Shown: one piece after another, positions 1 to 9,366 of the stretch
Layout of the letters: each line of letters begins with the position of its first letter
Position numbering within the stretch: the first letter of the stretch is position 1
Assembly (NCBI RefSeq): GCF_030406605.1
Contig: NZ_CP129104.1
Span: 1,128,072 to 1,192,071 of the forward strand
Source: Curtobacterium sp. 458
GTDB lineage: Bacteria > Actinomycetota > Actinomycetes > Actinomycetales > Microbacteriaceae
Direction: 5' to 3'
DNA: 64,000 nucleotides
Notes under the pieces: model-generated
Databases searched by the model: none
Told to the model about the DNA's origin: nothing
The model's input: only the letters and a program-made list of their open reading frames with translations
Program-made: the position numbers and the translations under genes

Positions 1-103
1 CTTCGCGGTCGACTTCACCGTGCTGGGTCCGCCTGCCCTACGTGGGGCAACCAATGAGCTCGCAACGCGACTCGTCAGTGCGTCGGTCCTGCCACCGATG
101 TGA

Positions 104-1075
104 TCAGCGGGCCGTCCACAGTGCTTCATCCAGCCACTCGGGGGCGACGCCCATCGACGACACGTCGATGGCATCCGTGGCCGGGAACGCGGCGAGGTGT
201 GCGACAGCCCGCTGCGCCCAGTCGTGATCTGAAGGGATCGACCGGAGGAGGTAGGCCATCACGCTCAGTGTGTTGTACACGCCGAAGACCTTCGGAGCCC
301 GTCCGTCCGACATGTGGCCAAGAAGCGGCACCTCGGAAGCCCGGGGCCGTTTCGGCGCGACGACCAGTTTCCGGTTGAAGAGCCGAGCGTGATGGGCGGC
401 GACGTTCCGCACGTAGTTCAGTGATGCGAGCCAGCTCGACATCAGGCGCTTCGTCGGCACGTCGAACACATTCGCGATCTCCGTCGCGAGGTCGTTCCGG
501 AGACCGGCGTAGAGGCGCGTGACGTGGCCGAGCTCGAGGATCTCGGTCAGCGCCCAGATGGGCATCCTGTCGTCGTACTTGTCACGGAAGTGCCCGACGA
601 AGGCTTCGTCAGAAGCGCTCCGTCGTTCCTCGACCCGGCGGAGCCACGCCTCGTGGGGGCTCACGAAACCATCACGGGCGCCGGTGAAGGCCTGAGTGAA
701 GAACCTCGCGTCCTCGTGCGCGAACGGGGAGTGCGCGCCGAGGACGTGAGCCACCTGGGTCCGAACGGCGACCTCGATCCGCTCGACGGCATCGATCACG
801 AGCAGTCGCAACGATCGGTCGAAGTCGACCAGCGCCCCCGCGTGGAGGATGTCGGTCCCCGGTACGTAGTCGCTGTGCACCCGGAAGCGCTGCCGCCCGG
901 CATCGTCCACGGCGACGGAGGAGCGCCGGAACGGGTACAGGTACCCCGTCAGTCGGTAGTAGCCGATCTCCCGCAGCATCTCTGCCGCGGCCTCACCATC
1001 ACCGACACCGCACCCGCGTTGCTCGAGCCTCGCGATCTGGTCCGCGATCGAGAGCCACGGCTTCGCGTACTCCAT
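104..1075 (-). CDS. Abi_2/AbiF-family abortive infection HEPN protein
   Basis: Translates to 323 aa. Resembles the Abi_2 (AbiD/AbiF) family of phage-abortive proteins, thought to be HEPN ribonuclease toxins. Two R-x4-H motifs are visible, RTQVAH at residues 105-110 and RNVAAH at 223-228, the pattern expected for HEPN active sites; the N-terminal part has the family-like stretch IGYYRLTGYLYPFR (37-50). A longer frame reaches 1192, but I chose the ATG at 1075 because GGGGGAGG lies 3 nt before it and the longer version would run through a terminator hairpin. It is a lone gene; the kdp operon diverges from it. The leader (see ncRNA entry) suggests RNA-based control. Family assignment is confident; RNase activity is inferred from the motifs. 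Confidence 0.85.
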   Translation of the reverse strand: MEYAKPWLSIADQIARLEQRGCGVGDGEAAAEMLREIGYYRLTGYLYPFRRSSVAVDDAGRQRFRVHSDYVPGTDILHAGALVDFDRSLRLLVIDAVERIEVAVRTQVAHVLGAHSPFAHEDARFFTQAFTGARDGFVSPHEAWLRRVEERRSASDEAFVGHFRDKYDDRMPIWALTEILELGHVTRLYAGLRNDLATEIANVFDVPTKRLMSSWLASLNYVRNVAAHHARLFNRKLVVAPKRPRASEVPLLGHMSDGRAPKVFGVYNTLSVMAYLLRSIPSDHDWAQRAVAHLAAFPATDAIDVSSMGVAPEWLDEALWTAR

Positions 1076-1090
1076 CGTCCTCCCCCGACG

Positions 1091-1131
1091 AAAAGAAAAT
1101 CGGCCCGAGCCGTGAAGGCGAGCGGGCCGAT
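1091..1131 (-). terminator. Intrinsic terminator between leader RNA and Abi gene
   Basis: On the minus strand a 9-bp stem ATCGGCCCG/CGGGCCGAT (1123-1131 with 1099-1107, 15-nt loop) is followed directly by TTTTCTTTT (1091-1099). It lies between the leader hairpins and the ribosome binding site of the Abi gene, so it would end a short leader RNA and let only read-through reach the toxin gene. Confidence 0.75.
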
Positions 1132-1245
1132 CGTGATACCAGAACGATATCACCTCCTCACCGACGATCGCTGTCCTGTTAGGACCGCGCATGCGTCCGT
1201 CAGGACGGCGTCAGGAATCCGTTAGGACCGGCCTGGAGGCACGAC
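1091..1245 (-). ncRNA. Putative structured RNA leader of the Abi gene
   Basis: No reading frame is convincing here. Read on the minus strand there are three successive small hairpins built on the same unit, ATCCGTTAGGAC, CGTCCGTCAGGACG and GTCCTGTTAGGAC (plus-strand 1217-1228, 1194-1207, 1173-1185), spaced 21-23 nt. Next come a GTGATA-N9-TATCAC stem (1133-1153) and a G+C-rich terminator (1091-1131). Structured RNAs upstream of abiF-type genes are described in the literature and can act as antitoxins, so this is a good candidate for such an RNA. The 5 prime end is uncertain; I found no convincing -35/-10 pair. Confidence 0.5.
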
Positions 1246-1251
1246 ACCGGT

Positions 1252-1283
1252 CGCACCATCGGTGACGCACCAGGAATGGTGCG
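1252..1283. other. Hairpin/repeat between abi leader and kdp operon
   Basis: CGCACCA-GGAA-TGGTGCG (1266-1283) is a perfect 7-bp stem with a tetraloop, and another copy of the arm, CGCACCAT, lies just before it at 1252-1259, so two alternative pairings are possible. It sits about 50 nt before the first gene of the kdp operon and could be an operator, an mRNA leader hairpin, or part of the Abi leader on the other strand. Confidence 0.4.
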
Positions 1284-1328
1284 GTCCGCGCCGTCCGGTG
1301 CCGGGCCCGTGCAACCTACGGAGTCCTC

Positions 1329-1412
1329 GTGTTCGACGTGTTCGTCGTCGCCGGTGTCCTCGCCGTGTTCGGCGTGGTCGCCCTCATCGCCAAGGGGCTG
1401 GAGCGGCTGTGA
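1329..1412 (+). CDS. 27-aa membrane peptide leading the kdp operon
   Basis: A GTG-started frame encodes 27 residues: a hydrophobic segment (about residues 3-19) followed by the charged tail AKGLERL. It overlaps the GTG of kdpF by GTGA (1409-1412), so the two are translationally coupled, and GGAG at 1319-1322 provides a ribosome binding site. Similar tiny single-span proteins precede kdpF in other actinobacteria as far as I recall. By position it is probably a small stabilising or regulatory subunit of the Kdp complex. Too short for any domain call. Confidence 0.6.
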   Translation: MFDVFVVAGVLAVFGVVALIAKGLERL

Positions 1413-1498
1413 TCGGCATCACCATCGCCGCGGCCGTCCTCGGCGTCGCCGCTGTCGTCTACCTCGTCTGGGCACTCGTCCGGCCGGAGAAGTTCTGA
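1409..1498 (+). CDS. kdpF: Potassium-transporting ATPase small subunit KdpF
   Basis: 29-aa single-span peptide with the typical KdpF ending YLVWALVRPEKF. KdpF is a lipid-like stabiliser of the KdpABC membrane complex. It starts at a GTG overlapping the preceding stop, and its own stop overlaps the ATG of kdpA by one base (TGATG at 1496-1500), so the run 27-mer, kdpF, kdpA is tightly coupled. Confidence 0.85.
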   Translation: MIGITIAAAVLGVAAVVYLVWALVRPEKF

Positions 1499-3183
1499 TG
1501 AGCGCGGGGGACACGTGGGCGGGCATCGCCCAGGTCGCACTCCTCGTCCTGCTCCTCGTCGTCTGCTACCGACCCGTCGGTGACTGGATGGCGAGCGTCT
1601 ACACGCCCGTGCGGCACAGCCGGGTGGAGCGCGGGGCCTACCGGATCATCGGCGTCGACCCGGACGCCGAGCAGTCCTGGCCCGCGTACCTCCGCGGCGT
1701 GCTGCTCTTCAGCGTCGTCGGCCTGCTCGTCGTCTACCTCCTGCAGCGCATCCAGGTCGTGCTGCCGGGTGACCTCGGGCTGCCGAACGTCGGGCCGTCG
1801 CTCGCGTTCAACACGGCGGCGTCCTTCGTGGCGAACACGAACTGGCAGTCGTACTCGCCCGAGGCCACCGTCGGGTACTCCGTGCAGATGGCGGGCCTCG
1901 CGGTGCAGAACTTCCTGTCGGCAGCGGTCGGCCTCGCGGTCGCCGTGGCACTGGTCCGCGGCTTCGCCCGTCGGAAGTCCGGCACGCTCGGCAACGTCTG
2001 GGTCGACATCGTGCGCGGCACCGTCCGGCTCCTGCTCCCGGGCGCCTTCGTCTTCGCGATCGTCCTGGTCGCGGGAGGCGTCATCCAGTCGTGGGGCGCC
2101 GGCACGGACGTGACCACCCTGGTCGGTGGGACCCAGCACATCCCGGACGGCTTCGTCGCGTCGCAGGAGGCCATCAAGGAACTCGGGACGAACGGCGGCG
2201 GGTACTTCAACGCGAACTCGGCGCACCCGTTCGAGAACCCCCAGGCGTGGACGAACCTCGTCGAGGTCTTCCTCATGCTCGTGATCCCGTTCTCGCTGCC
2301 GCGCACGTTCGGCCGCCTCGTCGGCGACGACCGCCAGGGCTACGCGATCCTCGCCGTCATGGGAGCGATCTTCCTCGTGTCGCTCTCGGTGATGTCGATC
2401 GCCGAACTCGGGGGAGCCGGCACCGCCACCCACGCGGCCGGAGCGGCGATGGAGGGCAAGGAGATGCGCTTCGGCATCCTCGGCACGACCCTCTTCGGCA
2501 CGACGTCGACCGCGACCTCGACCGGCGCCGTGAACGGCATGTTCGACAGCTTCACGCCGATCGGCGGGATGATGGCGATGCTCAACATGATGCTCGGCGA
2601 GATCAGCCCCGGCGGCGTCGGGTCGGGCCTCTACGGCATGCTCGTCCTCGCCGTGATCACGGTCTTCATCGGTGGCCTGCTCGTCGGACGTACCCCGGAG
2701 TACCTCGGCAAGAAGATCCGCGCACGTGAGATGACCTTCGCGGCGCTGTACATCCTCGTCACCCCGACGCTCGTGCTGCTCGCCACCGGACTGTCCCTCG
2801 TGATCCCCGGCGTCCGCGAGCAGGTCGTCGGCACGAGCATCTTCAACCCGGGCAACCACGGCCTGTCCGAGCTCCTCTACGCCTACACGTCCGGCGCGAA
2901 CAACAACGGCTCGGCGTTCGGCGGGATCACCGCGAACACGACGTGGATGAACTCCTCGCTCGGCGTCGTGATGCTCCTCGGACGCTTCCTGCCGATCGCC
3001 CTCGTGTTGGCGCTCGCCGGCTCCCTCGCCCAGCAGGACAAGGTCCCGGCGACCGCCGGCACCCTCCCGACCCACCGGCCGCTGTTCATCGGCCTCCTCG
3101 GTGGCGTGGCGGTCATCGTCACCGCCCTCACCTACTTCCCGGTGCTCGCACTGGGACCCCTCGCAGAAGCGCTCGCACGATGA
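1498..3183 (+). CDS. kdpA: Potassium-transporting ATPase subunit KdpA
   Basis: 561 aa, the usual KdpA length. Polytopic channel-like subunit that selects and binds K+ in the KdpFABC P-type ATPase. Characteristic KdpA stretches are visible, such as [17 protein letters not shown] around residue 231, one of the selectivity-filter loops, and [11 protein letters not shown] further on. The ATG at 1498 overlaps the kdpF stop, and the TGA overlaps the kdpB start as ATGA (3180-3183). A complete, ordinary kdpA; expressed with kdpB and kdpC, presumably under KdpDE when potassium is scarce. Confidence 0.97.
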   Translation: MSAGDTWAGIAQVALLVLLLVVCYRPVGDWMASVYTPVRHSRVERGAYRIIGVDPDAEQSWPAYLRGVLLFSVVGLLVVYLLQRIQVVLPGDLGLPNVGPSLAFNTAASFVANTNWQSYSPEATVGYSVQMAGLAVQNFLSAAVGLAVAVALVRGFARRKSGTLGNVWVDIVRGTVRLLLPGAFVFAIVLVAGGVIQSWGAGTDVTTLVGGTQHIPDGFVASQEAIKELGTNGGGYFNANSAHPFENPQAWTNLVEVFLMLVIPFSLPRTFGRLVGDDRQGYAILAVMGAIFLVSLSVMSIAELGGAGTATHAAGAAMEGKEMRFGILGTTLFGTTSTATSTGAVNGMFDSFTPIGGMMAMLNMMLGEISPGGVGSGLYGMLVLAVITVFIGGLLVGRTPEYLGKKIRAREMTFAALYILVTPTLVLLATGLSLVIPGVREQVVGTSIFNPGNHGLSELLYAYTSGANNNGSAFGGITANTTWMNSSLGVVMLLGRFLPIALVLALAGSLAQQDKVPATAGTLPTHRPLFIGLLGGVAVIVTALTYFPVLALGPLAEALAR

Positions 3184-5306
3184 ACGCACCGTCGACGTCC
3201 AAGGACCACGCCATGACCACCGCGACCTCCGTGCCGGAGGCGACCACCGCCTCCAGGCCGACCACCTCGTCCGCGTTCGGGCCCCGCCAACTGGTGGCGG
3301 GCCTCCCGGGCGCCCTGCGCAAGCTCGACCCGCGTCTCATGTGGCGCAACCCCGTCATGTTCATCGTCGAGGTGGGCGCAGCCCTCACGACCGTCTCGCT
3401 GTTCGTCGAGCCGTCCGCGTTCACGATCGCGATCGCGGTCTGGCTGTGGCTGACGGTGGTCTTCGCGAACCTCGCCGAGTCCGTGGCCGAAGGCCGCGGC
3501 AAGGCGCAGGCCGACACCCTCCGCAAGACCCGCTCGACCACGAGCGCCCGCCGGGTCCTCGGGTACGACGCCGCCGACCCGGCCGCCACCGGCAACCAGA
3601 CCGAGGAGGTCGCGTCCGTCGACCTCGCCAAGGGCGACGTCGTCGTGGTCGTCGCGGGTGAGGTCATCCCTGGTGACGGCGACGTCATCGACGGCATCGC
3701 CTCCGTCGACGAGTCCGCGGTCACGGGGGAGTCGGCGCCGGTGATCCGCGAGTCCGGCGGCGACCGCAGTGCCGTCACCGGCGGGACCCGGGTGCTGTCC
3801 GACCGGATCGTCGTGCGCATCACCTCGACCCCGGGTGAGACCTTCATCGACCGGATGATCCGGCTCGTCGAGGGTGCTGCCCGGCAGAAGACGCCGAACG
3901 AGATCGCGCTGAACATCCTGCTCGCGTCGCTGTCGATCGTGTTCGTGATCGTCTGCCTCACCATGCAGCCCATCGCCGGGCTCGTCGGCGCGACCGTGAG
4001 CATCCCGGTGCTCATCGCCCTGCTCGTCTGCCTCATCCCGACCACCATCGGCGCGCTGCTCTCCGCGATCGGCATCGCCGGCATGGACCGTCTCGTGCAG
4101 CACAACGTGCTCGCGATGTCCGGCCGTGCGGTCGAGGCCGCCGGGGACATCACGACCCTGCTGCTCGACAAGACCGGGACGATCACGTACGGCAACCGCC
4201 AGGCCTCCCGCGTGGTGCCGGTGCCGGGCGTCAGCGAGGCCGACCTGATGGAGGCGTCCGCACTGTCCTCCGCTGCCGACAGCACCCCCGAGGGGCGCTC
4301 GATCGTCTCGCTCGCCGAGGCGGCCGGCGTGGCCACCGCGCTGCCCGCCGGCGCCGTCGAGGTGCCGTTCACCGCGCAGACGCGCATGTCGGGCCTCGAC
4401 CTCACCGACGGCACCGAGGTCCGGAAGGGTGCCGCGGCCGCGGTGCTCGCGTGGGCCGGGGCAGCCGACCTGGCCGTCACCGCCGCGATCGACGCCACCG
4501 TTGCCGAGGTCTCCGACCAGGGCGGCACCCCGCTCGTCGTCGCCCGTCGCGCGCCCGGTGGTGCCGTCGACCTGCTCGGTGTCGTGCACCTCAAGGACGT
4601 CGTGAAGGACGGCATGTCCGCCCGGTTCGCGCAGCTCCGCGAGATGGGCATCCGCACGGTGATGATCACGGGCGACAACCCCCGTACGGCGAAGGCCATC
4701 GCGGCCGAGGCCGGCGTCGACGACTTCCTCGCCGAGGCCACCCCGGAGGACAAGCTCGCCCTGATCCGCAAGGAGCAGGAGGGCGGCAACCTCGTCGCGA
4801 TGACCGGCGACGGCACGAACGACGCCCCGGCCCTGGCCCAGGCGGACGTCGGCGTCGCGATGAACACCGGCACGACGGCGGCGAAGGAGGCGGGCAACAT
4901 GGTCGACCTCGACTCCGACCCGACCAAGCTCATCGACGTCGTCCGGATCGGCAAGCAGCTGCTCATCACCCGCGGCGCACTCACCACGTTCTCGATCGCC
5001 AACGACGTCGCGAAGTACTTCGCGATCATCCCGGCCATGTTCCAGCTGGCGTTCCCGGGCCTCGCGGCACTGAACATCATGGGGCTGCACAGCCCGTCGT
5101 CCGCGATCCTGTCGGCCGTCGTCTTCAACGCGCTCGTCATCGTGGCGCTCATCCCGCTGTCGCTGCGCGGCGTCACGTACCGCGCCGCCTCGGCGTCGTC
5201 GATCCTCGGCCGCAACCTGCTCGTCTACGGGCTCGGCGGCGTGGTCGTCCCCTTCATCGGCATCAAGCTGATCGACCTCGTGGTCGGTCTCATCCCGGGG
5301 TTCTAG
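3180..5306 (+). CDS. kdpB: Potassium-transporting ATPase ATP-binding subunit KdpB
   Basis: 708 aa P-type ATPase. The phosphorylated aspartate is D330 in DKTGTIT; TGES of the actuator domain and the hinge [17 protein letters not shown] are both intact, so it should be active. KdpB hydrolyses ATP and drives K+ uptake through KdpA. The start is the ATG overlapping the kdpA stop; a second possible ATG lies 11 codons later. The poorly conserved N-terminal 35 residues, rich in Thr/Ser/Pro, contain a sequence resembling the dispersed GGAGGC motif (3246-3260). Confidence 0.97.
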   Translation: MNAPSTSKDHAMTTATSVPEATTASRPTTSSAFGPRQLVAGLPGALRKLDPRLMWRNPVMFIVEVGAALTTVSLFVEPSAFTIAIAVWLWLTVVFANLAESVAEGRGKAQADTLRKTRSTTSARRVLGYDAADPAATGNQTEEVASVDLAKGDVVVVVAGEVIPGDGDVIDGIASVDESAVTGESAPVIRESGGDRSAVTGGTRVLSDRIVVRITSTPGETFIDRMIRLVEGAARQKTPNEIALNILLASLSIVFVIVCLTMQPIAGLVGATVSIPVLIALLVCLIPTTIGALLSAIGIAGMDRLVQHNVLAMSGRAVEAAGDITTLLLDKTGTITYGNRQASRVVPVPGVSEADLMEASALSSAADSTPEGRSIVSLAEAAGVATALPAGAVEVPFTAQTRMSGLDLTDGTEVRKGAAAAVLAWAGAADLAVTAAIDATVAEVSDQGGTPLVVARRAPGGAVDLLGVVHLKDVVKDGMSARFAQLREMGIRTVMITGDNPRTAKAIAAEAGVDDFLAEATPEDKLALIRKEQEGGNLVAMTGDGTNDAPALAQADVGVAMNTGTTAAKEAGNMVDLDSDPTKLIDVVRIGKQLLITRGALTTFSIANDVAKYFAIIPAMFQLAFPGLAALNIMGLHSPSSAILSAVVFNALVIVALIPLSLRGVTYRAASASSILGRNLLVYGLGGVVVPFIGIKLIDLVVGLIPGF

Positions 5307-5308
5307 TC

Positions 5309-5911
5309 ATGGCATCTGCACGTTCGACCTTCCGTTCCGCTTCGGTGGCGGTCCGCCTCACCCTCCTCTGCACCGTCGTCCTCGGGGTCGCCTACCCGCT
5401 CGCGGTGTGGGGCGTCGGGCAGGCCGCCTTCCACGACCAGGCGAACGGCTCGATGGTCACCGACTCGTCCGGGAAGGTCGTCGGCTCGTCGCTCATCGGC
5501 CAGTCGTTCGACGGGTCCGGCTCCGCCCGCTGGTTCCAGTCCCGCCCGAGCGCCGCGGGCGAGCAGGGCTACGACGCGAACGCGTCCAGCGGCTCGAACC
5601 TCGGCCCGAACAACCCGGACCTGCTGAAGGCGATCGAGGAGCGCAAGGCCGCGATCGCGAAGGCCGACGGGGTTCCCGAGTCATCGGTCCCGGCGGACGC
5701 GGTCACCGCCTCGGGCTCCGGGCTGGATCCGGACATCAGCCCGGAGTACGCGATGCTGCAGGTCTCGCGCGTGGCGGAGGCCCGCGGGCTCCCGGAGTCG
5801 ACGGTCCGCGCGCTCGTCGAGCAGCACACCGAGTCGCGGCAGCTCGGGTTCCTCGGCGAGCCGGTCGTGAACGTGCTCGAGCTGAACCTGGCGCTCGCGA
5901 AGGCGTCCTGA
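5309..5911 (+). CDS. kdpC: Potassium-transporting ATPase subunit KdpC
   Basis: 200 aa, one N-terminal transmembrane helix (about residues 14-36) and a periplasm-facing domain, the standard KdpC plan. It contains the family-like block ARWFQSRPSAAG and the C-terminal LNLALAKAS. KdpC holds the complex together and supports ATP binding by KdpB. It begins 2 nt after the kdpB stop. Downstream, before kdpD, lies a 60-nt palindromic repeat that could separate the transporter and sensor parts of the operon. Confidence 0.95.
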   Translation: MASARSTFRSASVAVRLTLLCTVVLGVAYPLAVWGVGQAAFHDQANGSMVTDSSGKVVGSSLIGQSFDGSGSARWFQSRPSAAGEQGYDANASSGSNLGPNNPDLLKAIEERKAAIAKADGVPESSVPADAVTASGSGLDPDISPEYAMLQVSRVAEARGLPESTVRALVEQHTESRQLGFLGEPVVNVLELNLALAKAS

Positions 5912-5931
5912 CGATGGTGCCGGTCGCGTCC

Positions 5932-5991
5932 GCACAACCGAAGTCACCTCGAACCGCGCCGAACCGTGGTGCGGACCGACTTCGGTCGTGC
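5932..5991. repeat. 60-nt palindromic repeat, copy A (kdpC-kdpD gap)
   Basis: Outer arms GCACAACCGAAGTC and GACTTCGGTCGTGC enclose a partly paired centre. Same length and same outer sequence as the copies at 19469-19528 and 42165-42224. It is the most decayed copy, with several unpaired positions in the middle of the stem. It lies between kdpC and kdpD and may act as an mRNA stem that ends or stabilises the kdpFABC message. Confidence 0.75.
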
Positions 5992-6055
5992 GAGGCGCGT
6001 CGGCACCACGACCCCCACCACCACCACCACGACCCCGACGCGAGAGGATGAGCAC

Positions 6056-8548
6056 GTGAAGCGAGGCAAGCTGCGGGTCCTGCTCGGCGCCGCGCCCGGC
6101 GTCGGCAAGACGTACACGATGCTCGAGGAAGGGCACCGGATGGCCGCCGAGGGCCGGGACGTGGTCGTCGCCGTCGTCGAGACCCACGAGCGCGCCGCCA
6201 CCGCCGCCCTGGTGCACGGCCTCGAGGTCGTCCCACGGCGGATCGTCGAGCACCGCGGCGTGACCCTCGACGACATGGACCTCGACGCCGTCCTCGCCCG
6301 GCGTCCCGACGTCGCGCTCGTCGACGAGCTCGCCCACACGAACGCCCCGGACGGCCGGAACGAGAAGCGCTGGCAGGACGTCGAGGCGCTGCTCGCCGCG
6401 GGGATCAGTGTCATCTCGACCGTGAACGTCCAGCACATGCAGTCCCTCGGCGACGTCGTCCGCGAGATCACCGGCACCGTGCAGCGCGAGACCGTCCCCG
6501 ACGCCGTGGTCCGCGCCGCCGACCAGATCGAGGTCGTCGACCTGTCCCCGGCGGCCCTGCGCGACCGGCTCTCCGACGGCCTCGTGTACCCGGCGGCCCG
6601 GATCGACGCAGCACTGTCGAACTACTTCCGGCTCGGCAACCTCACCGCCCTCCGTGAGATCGCCCTGCTCTGGCTCGCCGACGAGGTCGACGACGCCCTG
6701 CGCGCCTACCGCGCCGAGCACGGCATCGACCACCGCTGGGAGGCGCGGGAGCGGGTCCTCGTGGCCCTCACCGGCGGGCCCGAGGGCGAGACGCTGCTCC
6801 GGCGCGCGGCGCGCATCGCCGCACGCAGCGCCGGCGGCGAGCTCGCCGCGGTGCACGTCACGACGAACGACGGTCTCCGCGTCCGGCACCCCGGCGCCCT
6901 CGGGAAGCAGCGGACCCTGCTCGAGCAGCTCGGCGGGACGTACCACCAGGTGGTGGGAGACGACGTCCCGGGGACCCTCGTGCGGTTCGCGAAGTCGATC
7001 GACGCCACCCAGATCGTGATCGGGGTCAGCCGGCGGAGTCGCCTCGCCGCAGCACTGACCGGTCCGGGCATCGGCAACACGGTCGTCCGCGAGTCGGGCG
7101 ACATCGACGTGCACGTCGTCACGCACGAGCGGGCCGGCGGCGGGTTCGCGCTCCCGAAGCTCGGGGGCAGCCTGTCGCGCGGCCGCATCGTCGCCGCGTT
7201 CGTCCTCTCGCTCGTGGCGGGGCCACTCCTGACGTGGCTGCTCTCCCTCGGCACCGATCCCGACGCCATCACGGTCGACGTGCTCGCGTACCAGCTGCTC
7301 GTGCTCGTCGTGGCGCTCGTCGGCGGCATGTGGCCAGCGGTGTTCGCCGCCGTGCTGTCCGGGCTGAGCCTCGACTTCTTCTTCGTGCAACCCCTCTACA
7401 TGGTCACCGTCCAGCAGCCGTGGCACCTCGTGGCCCTCGTGATGTACGTCGTCAGCGCCGTGCTCGTCAGCTTCGTCGTCGATCGCTCGGCACGACGCTC
7501 GCGCGCTGCCCGCCGTGCCGCCGCCGAGTCCGGACTCCTCGTCGGGATCGCCGGCAGCGTCCTCCGCGGCGACGACGCCCTCCAGGCACTGCTCGACCGC
7601 ACCCGCGAGGCCTTCGGGTTCGCGGGTGTCCGGATCCGGCAGGGCGACGAGGTCCCGGCCACGTCGGGGGAGTTCGGCGACGTCCCGGACGCCACCACGA
7701 GCCTCCCGTCCGGCGCCGTCCTGGAGTTCGCGGGCGCACCCGACGACCCGACCCAGCGCCGGCTGCTGCGCGTCGTCGAGCAGCAGCTCGACGCAGCGGT
7801 CGAGCACCGCGAACTGACCCGCACGGCGGTCGACGCGGAGCGGATCGCCGCGGCGGACCGCGTGCGCAGCGCCATCCTCGCGGCTGTCGGCCACGACGTG
7901 CGTCGGCCGATCGCGGCCGCCTCGGCGGCCGTGCAGACCCTCCGCGCCGCGGACATCACCCTGTCCGACGCCGACCGGGAGGCACTACTCGCGACCGCCG
8001 ACGAGAGCCTCGGACACCTCGCGGTGCTGTTGGCAGACCTCCTCGACGTCAGCCGCGTGCAGGCGGGGGTGCTCGCCGCCCGGCCCGTTCCCACCGCGCT
8101 CGAGACGGTCGTCGCGCCCGCCCTCGACGAGCTCGAACTCGGGCCGGAGGACGTCGACCTCGACCTCCCCGCCGACCTGCCGCCCGTCCTCGCCGACCCC
8201 GTGCTGCTCCAGCGCGTCGTCGTGAACCTGCTCGCCAACGCCAGCCGCTACGCCCCCGAGGGCACCCGCGTCCGCGTCGCCGCGAGCGCCTTCGGCGGCG
8301 GGGTCGAGCTCCGCGTCGCCGACCACGGCCCCGGCATCCCCGAGGACCGCCGCGGCGAGGTGTTCCAACCGTTCCAGCGGCTCGGCGACACCGACAACGA
8401 CACCGGCCTCGGCCTCGGGCTCGCGCTCGCCCGCGGGTTCACCGAGGGTATGGGCGGCACCATCGAGGTCGACGACACCCCCGGTGGCGGACTCACCGTC
8501 GTCGTGCGGCTGCCGATCGCCGGACACGTGGGGGTGTCGGTCCTGTGA
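6056..8548 (+). CDS. kdpD: Osmosensitive K+ channel sensor histidine kinase KdpD
   Basis: 830 aa. Order of parts: KdpD N-terminal nucleotide-binding domain with Walker A GAAPGVGKT (residues 11-19), a universal-stress-protein-like domain, four transmembrane helices (roughly residues 385-480, DUF4118), a GAF-like stretch, then histidine kinase with H613 in VGHDVRRP and an ATPase domain with GLGLGLALARG. It senses K+ limitation and phosphorylates KdpE. A longer frame begins at 5966, but GTG 6056 has GAGAGGA 7 nt upstream and begins at the family's normal start KRGKLRV; the longer version would translate part of the palindromic repeat. Confidence 0.95.
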   Translation: MKRGKLRVLLGAAPGVGKTYTMLEEGHRMAAEGRDVVVAVVETHERAATAALVHGLEVVPRRIVEHRGVTLDDMDLDAVLARRPDVALVDELAHTNAPDGRNEKRWQDVEALLAAGISVISTVNVQHMQSLGDVVREITGTVQRETVPDAVVRAADQIEVVDLSPAALRDRLSDGLVYPAARIDAALSNYFRLGNLTALREIALLWLADEVDDALRAYRAEHGIDHRWEARERVLVALTGGPEGETLLRRAARIAARSAGGELAAVHVTTNDGLRVRHPGALGKQRTLLEQLGGTYHQVVGDDVPGTLVRFAKSIDATQIVIGVSRRSRLAAALTGPGIGNTVVRESGDIDVHVVTHERAGGGFALPKLGGSLSRGRIVAAFVLSLVAGPLLTWLLSLGTDPDAITVDVLAYQLLVLVVALVGGMWPAVFAAVLSGLSLDFFFVQPLYMVTVQQPWHLVALVMYVVSAVLVSFVVDRSARRSRAARRAAAESGLLVGIAGSVLRGDDALQALLDRTREAFGFAGVRIRQGDEVPATSGEFGDVPDATTSLPSGAVLEFAGAPDDPTQRRLLRVVEQQLDAAVEHRELTRTAVDAERIAAADRVRSAILAAVGHDVRRPIAAASAAVQTLRAADITLSDADREALLATADESLGHLAVLLADLLDVSRVQAGVLAARPVPTALETVVAPALDELELGPEDVDLDLPADLPPVLADPVLLQRVVVNLLANASRYAPEGTRVRVAASAFGGGVELRVADHGPGIPEDRRGEVFQPFQRLGDTDNDTGLGLGLALARGFTEGMGGTIEVDDTPGGGLTVVVRLPIAGHVGVSVL

Positions 8549-9246
8549 GCACCAAGGTCCTCATCGCCGACGACGACGCCCAGCTCGTCCGCGCGCTCGC
8601 CGTCACCCTCGCCGCCCGCGGGTACGACGTCGTCACCGCCCGCGACGGCCGCGCCGCGCTCGACGCCGTCATCACCGAACGCCCCGACCTCGTGCTGCTC
8701 GACCTCGGCATGCCCCGCCTCGACGGCATCGGCGTGCTCGAGGGCCTCCGCGCCTGGACGCAGGTGCCGGTGCTCGTGCTCTCCGGCCGGACCGACTCGT
8801 CCGACAAGGTCGACGCACTCGACGCCGGCGCCGACGACTACGTGACGAAGCCGTTCCAGATGGACGAGCTCCTCGCCCGGCTCCGTGCGCTCGGCCGTCG
8901 GCAGGCCGCGGTCGCCGCGTCCGCCGGGGGAGCACCGACCGTGGCGATCGGCGACCTCGTCGTCGACCTCGTCGCCAAGCAGGTGACCCCGCCCGCGGGT
9001 CCCGCGATCCGCCTCACCCCGACGGAGTGGCGGCTGCTCGAGGTCCTCGTGACGAACCCCGACCGGCTGATGACCCGCGAGATGCTCCTCACCGAGGTGT
9101 GGGGACCGTCGCACGGCAACGACTCCGGGTACCTCCGGCTGTACATGGCCCAGCTCCGGCGGAAGCTCGAGCCGGACCCCGGGAACCCGCGCTACCTCGT
9201 CACCGAGTCGGGCATGGGGTACCGCTTCAGCCCCGGCCACGCGTGA
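8545..9246 (+). CDS. kdpE: KDP operon response regulator KdpE
   Basis: 233 aa OmpR/PhoB-type response regulator. Receiver domain with acidic pocket DDD (9-11), phosphoacceptor D53 in LLDLGMP and K102 in YVTKPF; C-terminal winged helix from about residue 130 with LTPTEWRLLEVL. The GTG start overlaps the kdpD stop (GTGA), so sensor and regulator are coupled. Expected to activate the promoter in front of the 27-residue peptide and kdpF. No terminator is obvious after it. Confidence 0.95.
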   Translation: MSTKVLIADDDAQLVRALAVTLAARGYDVVTARDGRAALDAVITERPDLVLLDLGMPRLDGIGVLEGLRAWTQVPVLVLSGRTDSSDKVDALDAGADDYVTKPFQMDELLARLRALGRRQAAVAASAGGAPTVAIGDLVVDLVAKQVTPPAGPAIRLTPTEWRLLEVLVTNPDRLMTREMLLTEVWGPSHGNDSGYLRLYMAQLRRKLEPDPGNPRYLVTESGMGYRFSPGHA

Positions 9247-9366
9247 GTCGTCGGGCGGTCGCCGTGCGCTGCCGACCGGCTGGCGGGTCCCTGTCGGCAC
9301 GCTGGCGGGCAGGTGTCGGGTCCGTGTCGTGGTGTCCGGACCCGCGCGGTTCCTAGGCTCGGGGTC

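Noticed and set aside
1173..1228. Three evenly spaced short repeats resembling a CRISPR array
   Set aside because: Repeats are only 12-14 nt, each is a self-contained hairpin, there are no spacer-sized inserts and no cas genes; better explained as RNA leader structure.
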